Below, one piece after another: positions 1 to 12,647 of a stretch of DNA of 64,000 nucleotides; within the stretch, counting starts at the first letter, position 1; each line of letters opens with the position of its first letter. The stretch lies in NCBI GenBank assembly GCA_026745465.1, contig JACYXH010000473.1, forward strand, positions 2,952,191 through 3,016,190. Direction: 5' to 3'. Position numbers and translations under genes: made by a program. The DNA comes from Lota lota (Eukaryota; Chordata; Actinopteri; Gadiformes; Lotidae). The notes under the pieces were generated by a model. The model saw only the letters and a list, made by a program, of their open reading frames with translations. It had not been told where the DNA came from and searched no databases.

Positions 1-1872
1 CACACGCATGTTTCTGTCACAGGAACACATACAAAAAAAAGAAGGTGATGCGTAAAGAGAACACACCCGAAATAACTACAGTATAATGATCTATTTTGTG
101 TAATTTATGTTATTTGCATATGCTTAATAGGTGCCTCATTCACACACACACACACGCACATGCACACAGACAGACACACACACACACACACACACGAGAA
201 AACAACCAACACAGCCGTTCTCATGGTATGGTCTGCCCCTAAGCATGCAAATGACATTCATTATGCAAATGTATACAAATCAGGAGCAACCATCTGAGGA
301 CCTGGGCTGGGAAAATAACCAAAAGAATAAAATTAAATCAATGAAGGAAAGCATTAAAGAAAAGGAATGTGGGGGAAATCTGTTGTTTTTCATGTGGATG
401 GCAGTGTTTGTGTGTGTGTGTGTGTTTGTGTGCGTGTGTGTATGTGTGAACCAACACTATCATACTATCCTTTGCCAGAGAGCGCCAATGAATGAATAAA
501 CAAATGACTATGACCACCAATTCTACCAGTCTCAAAAAAATCATGATAATAATAATAATAATAACATAAATGACCTCAGCATCAAACGCCGACCTTAAAA
601 TCTCAACTTCATCCTCATTCATAAAACCAATTCATAATCTAACCATTCTTGTGCCAACTGCCAAGCGTGCACTTGCTCTCATTGCTACAGTACTGTATGT
701 GTGTATACACTGTATATTATGGGCTGCTTGGGGACCGTGCTGCTTAACCTTGTTTACGGTGCAGTCCGGTGGCGTGGTTAGAACACAAGGACGATGAAGT
801 AGCCAGCAGAGTGGAGATGCTCCAAACGACGCCCCCCCTGGCCCCTAATTGCCTCTTGAAAAAGGTGATGATTAGAGGCTTTTTTTTCTCCCCAGTTATG
901 AGCCAATTGGAGCAGAGCATCTGCAGCTTAAGGTTGGAAATGAGCTTGTGTAAAAATGAAAAAAAAAAAGTAACACATTATCCAGATCCTGACATTATTG
1001 TTGTATACCTACTAAACCTGAAATGATGTTTTCAATCTGATATGTTTTGCCGTTTTTCTCTCTAGACACATTTATGTGGCGTATGGGATATGTATAAAGC
1101 AATACAATTTAGCATTCGTGTAGACATGAATTTTTTGGACTGTGATAACACTGATGTTGAGTTTGACATGTCTCATATTTATAGGCCATGGGCTTGCGCG
1201 GATACACTCTTTTTATGCTCTCCATCTTGTCTCATTCACACTTTCCACGTAACAACTTGCAGCTCGCATTTGCTGTAACAACAATACACACTATACCAGT
1301 CACCAATTTATTTGTCATGCAAGTGCCTACAATCGCAATGCATCCTATTAGCTAACAACACTTACATATAGCAGCAGATTCATAAAACTATGAAAATATG
1401 TAGGTGTGCCTATCTTGTACCTTTTTTAATATATTTGCATTTCATGCCTTTTTCTCTTCCTCCAAAGGTCCTTAAAGTGTATTTACATTTATGTGTGTGT
1501 ATTGTGTAATATGAATTGTGTTTTGTGCGTCTGTGTGTGTTTAATTGTCTCCTGAAGCAATTTTTAACTGAAACATACCAAATCCTAGTATTAGAAAGTG
1601 AATGTAGTACACCTTTGTGCTAGCAGTGCCTACTGGCAGCTACGTGTTTTTACTAATACAGATGGATGAAGGGGAGTCATGTTCATTAGGAAGCATGTTG
1701 GTGTTTCTATGCTACACCATTGGTGCATGATAGCGACAGTATCAAAGCCTACCACACAATTAGAACAAACACACACACATTCATACACTCGACCCGTGCA
1801 CACGCACACACACACACACTCGACGCGTGCACACACACTCACACACATAAAAAAACAACACTGGACATGCGT

Positions 1873-1914
<42 letters not shown>

Positions 1915-2012
1915 GAACACTGACACTAGACACATGTTAACACACACACACACACACACACACCCACAAACACAGACACTAGACACATGTTAACACACAC
2001 ACACCCACAAAC

Positions 2013-2045
<33 letters not shown>

Positions 2046-2420
2046 ATCTGATAGCGCCAAAAATAGCAATATGCAGATCTAATTAAAAGAAGCCTTTCAA
2101 CTTTTGCCACTGTAACGTTTCTTAATTCACGTTAACATTTGTCCACTCTTTTGCCAAAACAAACGCTGTTGCATGTTCTCAACACTGACACGTTTCACAA
2201 AACTCCTCTGGGAGGGCCACCACATAAACATGCAAACACTGACCGAAACACACAAACAGAAAACAGAAAGATTGTGTAACAACATACCTTTGATCTCCTT
2301 TCTGTGGCATCAGAGGGAAATCCTTTTCTGTGGTTCATTAGAGTTCTTGACGCTTTTTGCGTCTCTCGTTTTTGTGTTTTCTCTGGCAGTGGCGGCGAGG
2401 GGGCCTGACGAGCGTGTAAT
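1..2420. other. Intergenic, repeat-rich, no gene seen
   Basis: No coding exon or RNA gene is recognised. The stretch holds CA-rich runs (about 140-195 and 1772-2044) and a GT run (about 406-446). Open frames over these are artefacts of dinucleotide repeats, reading as His-Thr or Cys-Val. The rest is ordinary AT-rich sequence. It lies downstream of mir-9 in the direction of mir-9 transcription and could include part of a pri-mir-9 transcript, but nothing in the sequence shows that. Confidence 0.6.
1772..2044. repeat. Compound CA microsatellite with duplicated 53-bp block
   Basis: CA/GT-rich run interrupted by short unique segments. The segment gacactagacacatgttaac occurs at about 1922 and again at about 1975, each followed by a CA run, giving a 53-bp local duplication inside the microsatellite. 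Confidence 0.85.
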
Positions 2421-2507
2421 GGGATTCTTGTTACTTTCGGTTATTTAGCTTTATGAAGAATGAACGCCACTCATACAGCTAGATAACCAAAGATAACAGA
2501 CAACCCC
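2421..2507 (-). ncRNA. mir9: mir-9 microRNA precursor
   Basis: Read on the minus strand, the 5' arm (2493 down to 2471) matches the 23-nt mature miR-9-5p at every position, including the seed CTTTGGT. The 3' arm (2454 down to 2433) matches miR-9-3p (miR-9*) at 21 of 22 positions; plus-strand base 2445 is T where the canonical arm requires C. The arms are separated by a short loop, and flanking bases GGGG/CCC extend the stem. miR-9 is a deeply conserved neural microRNA that controls neurogenesis. Its vertebrate copies lie near MEF2 genes, and mef2d lies here about 10-15 kb away on the opposite strand. The promoter and host transcript are not identifiable from the sequence. Which of the several teleost mir-9 paralogues this is cannot be settled here; the mef2d linkage suggests the counterpart of human MIR9-1. 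Confidence 0.96.
2433..2454 (-). ncRNA. miR-9-3p (miR-9*) arm with one substitution
   Basis: 22-nt star arm. The seed TAAAGCT is intact. Position 10 of the mature RNA is A instead of G, which turns a C-G pair with the 5p arm into a C-A mismatch in mid-stem. Confidence 0.85.
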
Positions 2508-2537
2508 TCAGGCCTTGGTCACGCAGTCCTTGGTCTT

Positions 2538-2538
<1 letters not shown>

Positions 2539-2586
<48 letters not shown>

Positions 2587-2587
2587 T

Positions 2588-2625
<38 letters not shown>

Positions 2626-2627
2626 TC
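2539..2627. repeat. CA microsatellite beside mir-9
   Basis: Near-continuous CA repeat with one aaatg interruption near 2584-2588. It starts about 30 bp from the mir-9 precursor base. Confidence 0.95.
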
Positions 2628-3393
2628 ATTCACAAACACACACCTGCCAGCATGGATGCACCTGTGTGGACAAAGACATTGAGAAAACGGATTCAAAAAA
2701 AGAACAGGAGAACAGACACAACCAATAGACAGAACCTATCTATGAGAATGTTCCTTTGTACAATGAACGATCGTTGGTGATCAATCAACGCATGTTGTGG
2801 TATAACATAAGCCTAAGTAGAGTTAATTTGTTCACCTTAGCCAAGCCTGACTACTGATAGACACTCATTGTTTAGTTCTCATGCTAGTTAAAGGTTGAGT
2901 GTGTTTTTTTAGGGCTCCAGAGGTGAGGGAAATGTATTATAAAGTTGAATTGTAAAATTCATTGTGAAATGCCCATTCAAAATTATTACATGGAATCTGA
3001 ATAGAAAGGTGATCGTATGTAAAAAGTAAAATTGTATTGACAGACTATCTTTATATTGCATACTTCTTACTTTTGTAATACATCTTTATTATTATTTTCT
3101 AATGATACGAGTGTTTATGTTCTTTCAGTTTAAACGTTGCCTTTCTCATATTTTATTTCTTTGATGCATTTATTGACATTAACAAATATGAGGCCTACAT
3201 TGAAGAAACAAAACCATTTAATTGTTGACGATTTTAAACTCTAAGATTAATTTATAACCGTATCTTCCTTTTTGGATGTAAATTGTGATGGGTTCATGTA
3301 GATTGTGCATATCATTTACATACAATTATATATTCAGGAAGGATTATGAATAGACATCATATCGTGGCAATACCTTCGATCTCATAATTTACC

Positions 3394-3395
<2 letters not shown>

Positions 3396-3460
<65 letters not shown>
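3396..3460. repeat. AT microsatellite
   Basis: Uninterrupted AT dinucleotide run of about 65 bp. Confidence 0.97.
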
Positions 3461-3462
<2 letters not shown>

Positions 3463-4082
3463 TTCTAACACTGTTTGCATCTGCCTTTTGCTCTCCATTA
3501 AAAATGCCCAGCTTCGTTTTATGGACTGGGTAACGCAGTTTTCAAAAATATGGATGAAAGAATGGAAGTGGATGACGTCATGTGGATTGCTGTCTCTCAG
3601 CTAATGCATTTTCAACGAGGTGTGATGTCTAATTAATCTAAGCACACACTCTCTCTCTCTCTCACACACACACACACATGCCAATTTAACTATTTAAATG
3701 TATTTAATACAAGATAATCCAAAAAAAAACTAAAATTGAGAGTAAAATGGTTGCCTAAACGAAACGAATGTAATGTTTAATGTGACAAACGAGTGTTCTC
3801 TAACACATCATTGGACTTGGCTCATTGCCAAGAAAACCCCCAATGTTTTTTGTGTAAGACTGTCGCCCTGGTTGCTATTAATGCGGGCGTCCCGTTGATG
3901 ACTATGGGTGAATGCTTTTATTTATTCTACGCATATTTTTTGTAGGAAAAATATATCTTCTAAATAGGGTAATCTTAGAGTTGTATTATATTAGATAATA
4001 TATCTCTAACAATATTACATTATATTAGAGTAATGTAATTTGTCCGTTATTATTTTTTGTTGCATCCTTTTGTTACAGTCAT

Positions 4083-4084
<2 letters not shown>

Positions 4085-4131
<47 letters not shown>
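4085..4131. repeat. AAT trinucleotide microsatellite
   Basis: About 15 uninterrupted AAT/TAA units. Confidence 0.97.
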
Positions 4132-4132
<1 letters not shown>

Positions 4133-4409
4133 CAGAATTATTCAGCATATTTAGTTATTTATTCTGTCTAAATAACTAGGATACAACTAAATGTATATAT
4201 GGGTAAACCACATGAAAATAAGCAATAGCGTGATGTGTACATTTGTTGTTGTGCTTCGTGTGATCTCACACATTGCAGTCCCCATGACGTGCCATAACTG
4301 TCTTATAAGTTGTTACGTTTCAAAATGTGCAATATGCGATGTGCGGTGTCTGCGATGGAACCGAAAGGGATTTAGGGAGAATTCCCCAGCGCAATCAATT
4401 AGTTCCACA

Positions 4410-4550
<141 letters not shown>

Positions 4551-6195
4551 AGAGTGAGATAAAGGGAAAGAGACAGAAATGGAAGTAACATAATAATATG
4601 AATATAATATAAATTAATATATTAACCATGATGTGCTGGTCAGGGAGCCATTTCCACGGTTGCTTTGATTGATATGGATATTCTGCAAAAGGAAAACGCA
4701 ATTTTACAATTGAGTAGCCTACACCGAGAAGTGTCTCGTGTCTAACAACAATATTTCTCGCACCCCAACATTCCAACACCTAGTCCTGTTAGCCCTGAAT
4801 CAAATATGTCAAGTTGATTTGATAAGGTAGGCTATCATAAATCAATGTTATCTCGTTTTATGTGTTATTCGGTTCTTAATGGGTTTTGTATCAAGAAAGA
4901 ATATTCATCGTGGAGGCAGATTCAGCCTATTTTACAGCATATTTTGAGCTGTGAAATAGGAGCATTCATAGGCCTAAGTGCCTTATCATACACATATTAA
5001 TACGCTATAGGCTAATGCAGGCCAATCATTGTTTGGACTACATTTATGTTCGGCTTTTTCAGTATGTCAGCTATTAGGAGTAAATCCAACAACCTCGAGT
5101 TAGTTTATTTTGTTGTCGTTTATTTTTATTTTTTTACATGCGTTGAACAATCTAAATAATTGCACATATACTCACAATTTGTTGGAAAATGTAAAACGTT
5201 TGAGAAGTAGATGGCTAATAGCAAAACATAATTGATATTCAACATATTATTTAATTGAAAGAAAATTGAGCTCAAAATAGGTTGGAATTCCCTTTCCAGA
5301 AGATTAGGCAGCTTCACGTAAGAGGCCCCAGCTTTACGTGGCTTGTGTAGTAATCCTATGGTGCAGTGACCCCTGGATCACATGTAGTTCATCTTTGCTT
5401 TTCATGTTGTATATTTTTTTGTTGTTTGACTGTTTAGTGTTAAGTAAGCTACACCATGTTGATGCATAATGACCTTATACCCACCACCCAATCTCGAATT
5501 CCTTGAGTTAACCCCCCTAATAACTTTGGTTCAGAATGGCAACACTCTCTCTACAGATTTTGGAATATCATACAATGATACACATGATGTATTGAACATT
5601 TAGTACAGTTTCAGTTGCATGTGTTTGTGCATATGGTGTGACATTGTATGATACATGAATCCTTCAAATTAAGCAACAAACCCCTTCACTGAGAGAGAGG
5701 GAGAGAGAGAGAGAGTGTGTGTGAGAGATAAGAGAGTGAGAGAGAGGTCACCTAGTCAGAGCATAGTCTCCCATTAAGCAACCCTAATTGCTATTTTTAA
5801 ACCAAATATCAGGCTTGACTATTGATGACAGATGTATATCTGTAATGCAGCTCGAACTCGTATATGTATATCTCGTCTACATCTGCACGTATATGTTAAA
5901 CCAGTCTAAAATAGACATGCTGTACAGTGCAAGTTTTTATTATATATATGAGCTCTTACTCTTTTACCAGGGGTGCAGAAGTGTTGATTGTCATGCAGGA
6001 CGTCTTGAGACCAGCGAATTGCGAGCATCCACGGCGCCCGCTGGAAACCAACCGCCAACATTCACCCGCGGATTCTCCTGCGTTGTGGCAACGGCTCATC
6101 GTGCTGATGTCGCACCGGCCACATCTATGTCCATGCCCACGGGTCCTCGGTCGCGCCGTTACTGTTCTACACATCCATAGCCCTCTCATATCTGC

Positions 6196-6196
<1 letters not shown>

Positions 6197-6226
<30 letters not shown>
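6197..6226. repeat. Poly-C run (30)
   Basis: Uninterrupted run of 30 cytosines, flanked by GC-rich single-copy sequence. Confidence 0.95.
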
Positions 6227-6444
6227 AGAGGAGCTCTTCATTCCCGCTACATCTTCGTGCGCGTGTGCGACGTTGGCAAGCCCACAAATGTATTATATCT
6301 CACGCGGGTCCCAATTATTATACGACGTCCATGGGCCCGCCCCCCTTGTCAGCCAGTGAGGAAACGCTGTATCTCCACCCTCCACCATTATTAGTATTTT
6401 TAATATTATGCAAGGCAACCGATGTGATTAAAATTTCAACCTAT

Positions 6445-6445
<1 letters not shown>

Positions 6446-6489
<44 letters not shown>
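6446..6489. repeat. Poly-C run (44)
   Basis: Uninterrupted run of 44 cytosines, followed at about 6526-6584 by a CT-rich run. Runs of this length are prone to length error in sequencing. Confidence 0.95.
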
Positions 6490-6492
<3 letters not shown>

Positions 6493-6545
6493 CGTCTCAG
6501 ACGCACTAGTGAAGTGCACGCTTGGTCCTCTCTCATTCTCTCTCT

Positions 6546-6584
<39 letters not shown>

Positions 6585-8270
6585 TGTCATTCAATCTTCA
6601 GGGCCACGCAGCGACCGTTTACCGCCATTGTTTCGATTGCACACATGGCCTTAAAAAAAGGGTGAAAAAGGCTAATGGCCCTCCAGCATCCATGTCTGTA
6701 TATAATATACCATGTTTATTGATACACTATTGGGTACACAAGTCTGCCTTTGCCAAGGTTGACAATCTGTTTGTGTCATGATAGGTAGGTCTACTGGGTT
6801 GAATTATGCAAGTGAGAGGGAGGGGTGGTGATCCGCAGCTGAAAAGCTGAATGCTGAGTTTGCGCGGCACCCCTGGGTAATTATCATGAGAATCACACAA
6901 GACTTCAATTATTCGTTTCAGGGGGATTCTCTGAAACTATGTATTAATCCACAATCTGTACAGACATGCATTCGTGTAATAATGAGTAGTTAAACCAGTT
7001 AATTATGCAGTGATAACTACAGGAAGTTGGACAGGATATATGTTGAGGCATAGTGTTTAAACATACATCTACCCAGCCGAAAGATAGACCACTCGTGGTA
7101 ACCAAGGGCGTGCCACGGGTTAATTGGCTCAGGATCATTTACAATAGGACCGGGGTTTCCCAGCCATGCATGGGAACGCTCGGCAAGAGAGAAGCCGTGG
7201 AGGGACCTCAACTGACAAGAGCCCTTTCCTCTCTCGTGATGGTTTAACTCATGTTTATCATCAACGGAGCCCCCCTCCACTCACTTCTCCGTCCGACGTG
7301 CGCCACACGCGCATACATGCGCCGTTGCCAGGGAACAGTGTTCGGGAGAATAACGACACTATGCTGACCCATTGGTCACAATCTCAGAGTTTCGAGACTG
7401 TCAAAAACCAGATGCAATAACACTTTTTTATTTTATTTTTTATTTTGCAGTTGTAGTTAGTTGGATAGTGTGCGCAGCATTGTGATACAGCCTTTGTGAT
7501 ACCGGCGTTTGAGCAAATGAGTAGGCCTAAAGTTGGTGCAGAAGGTGTGATATAGGCCTACGTGTGTGAGTTATTATCCATGAAGTGATTTGTAAAGAAA
7601 CCGAGTGTGTCCACCAATGTGTCTCCAGACCCTCCCCGGCGAGGCGGTATTTAAATGAGCGTTCCTGTCTGCATAGGCTGTGATACATAAAGACTGTCGG
7701 CAAAGTTTGAAAACATGCCGCAGACAGCTATTTTAGGCCTAGTTTTTACTTTCCGCCAACATAAATATTAGGCTACCACTCATGATTACTAATGTCAATC
7801 TTTTTTTAACAAAGCCCTAAACTAAACATTTGAACATCAACGACAATGAATTGAGTTTGATTGCAGTTAAGAACCAATTAATGCCAGGTCAATCAATGAA
7901 CTATATGTGAATAATCGTACTATATGATTGGAGGATTGACAGGAATCTTAATATATAGATATTCCAAATGTTGGCCTATTGTGGAAAGCCAATCCAACCG
8001 TTTTTTGAATCAGGTAATAAATAAATGAAAATTGTGTTCACTTTTAAGTCATCATAATAAAAGTCTGCATTAATCTGCCGAGAGTAATCTGAATGTTAAT
8101 AAATGCATATTAAATTCCATAAACCGAACAACTTTTGTTGACCGAGTTATCACCTCCTACATTGATACTCAGGGGCTGAGCCATTACGAGCATGTTGGCA
8201 GCTGTAAGGTTACTGTTGTAGAACACTTCAAACCCACCGTCACTGAGTTAAGCAACAGTTTGCTGATATG

Positions 8271-8711
<441 letters not shown>

Positions 8712-8712
<1 letters not shown>

Positions 8713-11150
8713 GACAGACAGATAAATAGGTAGATATGTGTGTTCATTTGACCATCTACAGTTAGTAGATAGATGGATAGAAAGAAAGAACCCAACACAG
8801 CCTAACACATTTATTCATTTAATAAAAAGTAACAAAGGTAACAAAATAAAAAAGTATATAACAGAATTTGGGAATTTAAGCATAGATTGTTCCTAAATCC
8901 AGCCATGTTGTTCGACCCCTTCATCGAGCCATAATTAATAGCAACTCTATCTATCTATTGGCATTACAATTACAGGGCTGGTGGTAGGCAAAATATATGC
9001 AAATATATATAAATATAAGTAGAAAAAAGGCAGCAATACTAAACATATATCAATTATAAAGCTATGCCTTAATATACCATAAAATATTGCTTTTAATGAT
9101 TATATTATTCTCCAATACGACATTAAGACATTTGATGACATGGGCTGCAGAAAACAAGTGTGAAGTGAATTTTTATTTTTATTTAAGTAAGAACCGAAAA
9201 GGAGTTTGCCTATTCTCTTTTTTTAATTATTGTTATAACTAGGCATATTTTACTTGAAATCCAGGTCAATCAACATAGGCTACCAATAAATCGTATTGAT
9301 CAAGTCATTTTCGATTAGGCCTAAAAGGTTTTACTTTGCACCTGTAGCCTGCAAATCAAACCAAATAGTATTTGTTTTCATTACCAATATAAACTCATAT
9401 TTCTTACTTTTTAAAAATAGACGTTAAAAAAAAGTCAATATAGAATCGATCAATATTTGATTAACGTAAAAAAAAAAGGAATACAGTTTCTACTAAACAA
9501 AAAACGAATTCGTCCAAAGATCAGTAGGCCTACCATGTCCTAGATTTTCCCTGCAGCATCCCTGTCTGTATATAAGTCTAAACGAGGTGGATTGCGCTTC
9601 CTCAGAAAATTATTTTGCCATGTTGGGCTATCTCAGATGACCCTATATCTTTAAATAAGGCTCTCCATTAAAAAATAGTTAAATCTTTTAGGCTATTTGG
9701 GGATAAATAAGAAATGTAGCCTATCGATTTGCAAAGAAAAATGCGATAACTCTCCTGTGTGTTATGCGCCGAAGAAATTCTTCAAGTTCCTTATAATTAT
9801 CACGGTTAAATGTGAACATTTCTTTTTGGAAGTAATATTAGCGAGGCTATCTAAACTAAATAGCTTCCACTACTCTATTGCAAAGAATAGATTTTGACGG
9901 TTTCGACTTTTAGAGCCCTTATAGGATAGCCATTTGATATATTAAATAGTACCAATATGTAAATGACAAATAAATACTGATTGACAAAATAACAGTTACG
10001 TACATTAGTGGGATTCCCGTGCACTTAAACACGTTCTCGTGTGATTCTACCACGCTGTAGAGAAGCTCCACACCTAGTGTAATGCTGCTCTCCAGTGGTG
10101 ATCAGAAGAATTGCACCATGTTGTCTATTTTCAATCCAACGACTCTACTGCCCCACCTGACCAACGAGGGTCAGATCTCCTGCAGCAGGCCTTAATGCTA
10201 TTGTTCATATGAGGACGTGTGAACCCAACTAAAGCCACCAGCACAACAGGCCTGTATCTGCATCCGAGTGGCCTCCTGCGGCTCGACTCGGCACTCTCAG
10301 TGCGTACAGAGGATTGTACCTCCATCATCAAGGCAAGGCAAACAGTACCCCAGCAGATTTACCAATTAGTCACCTTCTCCCGAGCTGAATGAGTGTTAAT
10401 TAGTGGAATCAGCTGGCAAGGAAACGCGCTTGACACAAAGAAACTGCATTGTCTCAGGGTGGGCTTCAAGGAACACATTATGGAGGAGTTGCGATGAAAA
10501 GCAATCAGTGATTAAACATATTCCCCCTTCTTTGTGTCTCTTTGATGAAAAGTGATGAGGGATGACCATTTCTATATCATTTTTGACTTTTAAAGGTATC
10601 AACTAGTAATCTATGTTCGATTTGTTGATACAAAATATATATAGAGGATTAAAAAGAATTACAATATTTCAATGTGAGCAAATGAATGTCCATGTGTTAC
10701 TGGATATTTAGGAAGCGGTAATGCATAGAAGGGCCCAGTTAGTATTTATTTGGACCAGGTTCTCAAATGTTGTTTATTTGACCCACAGTTCTAAGAAAGA
10801 ATAATCATTTTGGACAGAAATTTGGGAATATAAGTAATGGAGCATTCATTATCAAATATTCATGTAAGTCTAAATACACACATATGAGTTGTGTATATTA
10901 AGCGAAGGTTGATCAAGGGAGACAAGTAGACGATGCAAACGAGAAAATGAGATGCTCCCCTGGTAACCAGGCAACGCAGTCTTTGGTGTCTTATCAAAGG
11001 TAGGAGGGGATGCAACAGAACACAAGGGAGTGAGGAAGATAAGGAGAAATGACAAATCAGAGCCATTATGATTCACACATACGGTCGTCGTTGTATTGAT
11101 GAATGTATTTGTAATGCTTTGCCTTTTCCTTTTCATGTAACATTAACCAG
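8712..11150. other. Intergenic, no gene seen
   Basis: AT-rich single-copy sequence with no recognised exon. A MEF2-type site, TTAAAAATAG, lies at 9411-9420, a frequency expected by chance, and a perfect RFX X-box lies at 10963-10975 (see its own entry). Confidence 0.55.
10963..10975. promoter_or_regulatory. RFX X-box-like site
   Basis: GTAACC-A-GGCAAC fits the RFX X-box pattern GTNRCC(N0-3)RGYAAC exactly. RFX factors bind such imperfect inverted repeats at ciliary and neural genes. It lies about 8.5 kb upstream of mir-9 on the strand mir-9 is read from and about 1.7 kb upstream of the probable mef2d first exon. Function is inferred from the motif only. Confidence 0.4.
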
Positions 11151-11154
11151 ACAC

Positions 11155-11156
<2 letters not shown>

Positions 11157-11222
<66 letters not shown>

Positions 11223-11255
11223 GTGTGTTTGTGTGTGTCTCTGTGTCTGTGTGTG
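11157..11255. repeat. GT microsatellite
   Basis: GT repeat, uninterrupted at first, then with a few single-base changes toward the right end. Confidence 0.95.
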
Positions 11256-11311
11256 TTTACAATACAACCAATTTAATATTTGTTTTTAAAGGGCCATTTA
11301 AAAGCTTTCCA

Positions 11312-11351
11312 CTAAATTTAGTAGCTCTAAATTTAGTAGCACTAAATTTAG
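11312..11351. promoter_or_regulatory. Three tandem MEF2-binding sites
   Basis: CTAAATTTAG occurs at 11312-11321, 11327-11336 and 11342-11351, exactly 15 bp apart. Each copy fits the MEF2 consensus YTA(A/T)4TAR at all ten positions and is palindromic, so strand is undefined. The unit is CTAAATTTAGTAGC plus T or A. The cluster lies about 1.3 kb upstream of the probable mef2d first exon. MEF2 proteins bind this sequence as dimers, so feedback of Mef2 on its own gene is an obvious possibility; that is inference. Confidence 0.6.
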
Positions 11352-11504
11352 TAGCTTTAGTAGCTAAGGTCTGTGCTTGTCTCAATTGAACAACTCTGAG
11401 CGAAATGTTTGCAATCAAGCCTCCATTCATCAGGATATTATGGTCTAGTCGTCTATATATATATATATATATATATATACAGTATAGATCCCCAGTCACC
11501 ATGA

Positions 11505-11640
11505 CAGATGCAGCACAGTGGGGCAGTGTGTAGAGCTATTGACCGGCGACAGAACCTGCCCTCACATCCTGTCAGACGTTTTCACTTCCTTCTTGAGTTT
11601 GCATGGAGAACATTCATAGAATTGGTGGTAAGGGTAACCT
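11505..11640 (+). repeat. Degraded SINE-like fragment
   Basis: The text around gtggggcagtgtgtagagct, followed by gttttcacttccttcttgagtttgcatggagaac, resembles fish SINE or other dispersed-repeat consensus text as I recall it. Recognition is from memory and the copy is degraded. It is followed by a GA microsatellite at 11679-11746. Confidence 0.35.
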
Positions 11641-11674
11641 GGAGGCCCTAAAACAAAACCGTGAGTGTGTGTCT

Positions 11675-11678
<4 letters not shown>

Positions 11679-11746
<68 letters not shown>
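11679..11746. repeat. GA microsatellite
   Basis: Uninterrupted GA dinucleotide repeat of about 68 bp. Confidence 0.97.
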
Positions 11747-11751
<5 letters not shown>

Positions 11752-12379
11752 GGTTGAATGAAAAGTCAAATATCAATTATGTTAATTCAATTAAATAAAC
11801 AGAGAACAATGAAGCTATTGGTGGGTTTGAATGTCATGAAATCCAGGTTTTAATGACATGAGAAGATTGTTAATTAATTTTCTTTGTCTCTATTTACTAA
11901 GCAGTTGTTAATAAGGACTAAGCTGGCAAGTGAAAATGCATTTTTTTTTCACAACAAAATGTGGCATAGAACAAAACTTCTAATTTATCTAGCCCCGTTG
12001 GTCTTCTGAACGTACAATATAAACGTAGACTATACGTTACTATAAAAAAATACGAACATTACGGAATACAGAAATTACGATAACATTAATTATTGGTATC
12101 ATACAATATAATATTACAGTTGCTACGTTAATGTTTCTTTTGAACAGAGAAAGTGGACTAATTGACCGTGTCGATAAGAGGTGTAAAAGCAAATGTTCTA
12201 ACGGGTATTCTTACGGAAAAGAGGCTGGCCAAAGCCGATGTACAGTGACATTTTCCCCACATGCAAAATCATGCAAAAGGTAAATACGAAGGCGGAGGGA
12301 TACATACACAATTGCAGAACATGGCCGTCACCTCCGTCATGTCGTCTCCTACAGACCATCCCATTTTAGTAACTTCTGC

Positions 12380-12540
12380 TATGATTGGATTAGCTTTTCA
12401 AAAATCGTCTTCTGATTGGATTCTGACAGGTCAATCAAGCCCTGATGCCAATGACGTTGATCGTACATTGGTAACACCGTATCGCTTGGGTTATTCGCGT
12501 TTTAGTTACTTCTACATTTAATTGCATATAATACATGCTT
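12380..12540 (+). promoter_or_regulatory. Probable mef2d promoter (CCAAT cluster, CRE half, TATA-like)
   Basis: Four CCAAT boxes lie within 90 bp: inverted ATTGG at 12384-12388, 12415-12419 and 12467-12471, and direct CCAAT at 12448-12452. The first two are about 31 bp apart, a spacing common in NF-Y promoters. A cAMP-response half site TGACGT (12452-12457) overlaps the direct box, and a TATA-like CATATAATA lies near 12526. A strong plus-strand splice donor follows at 12648. This layout fits the promoter and noncoding first exon typical of MEF2 genes. It could also fire toward mir-9 on the minus strand. No transcript evidence is available. Confidence 0.45.
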
Positions 12541-12554
12541 GTGACTAAAGACGT

Positions 12555-12647
12555 CGCCAAGCCTTATTTTCCGGCTTAGCCAGTATAGGTTACCTTTGAA
12601 TTAAACAGCCGTGGCGTTGTCGTTTATTTTGACAGCAGCATATCAGG
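12555..12647 (+). other. mef2d: Probable noncoding exon 1 of mef2d
   Basis: The segment ends at CAGG followed by the consensus donor GTAAGT at 12648. No recognisable coding sequence precedes it, and the first coding exon is 4.7 kb further on, as expected for the untranslated leader exon of MEF2 genes. The start is a guess from the TATA-like motif upstream. Confidence 0.4.
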
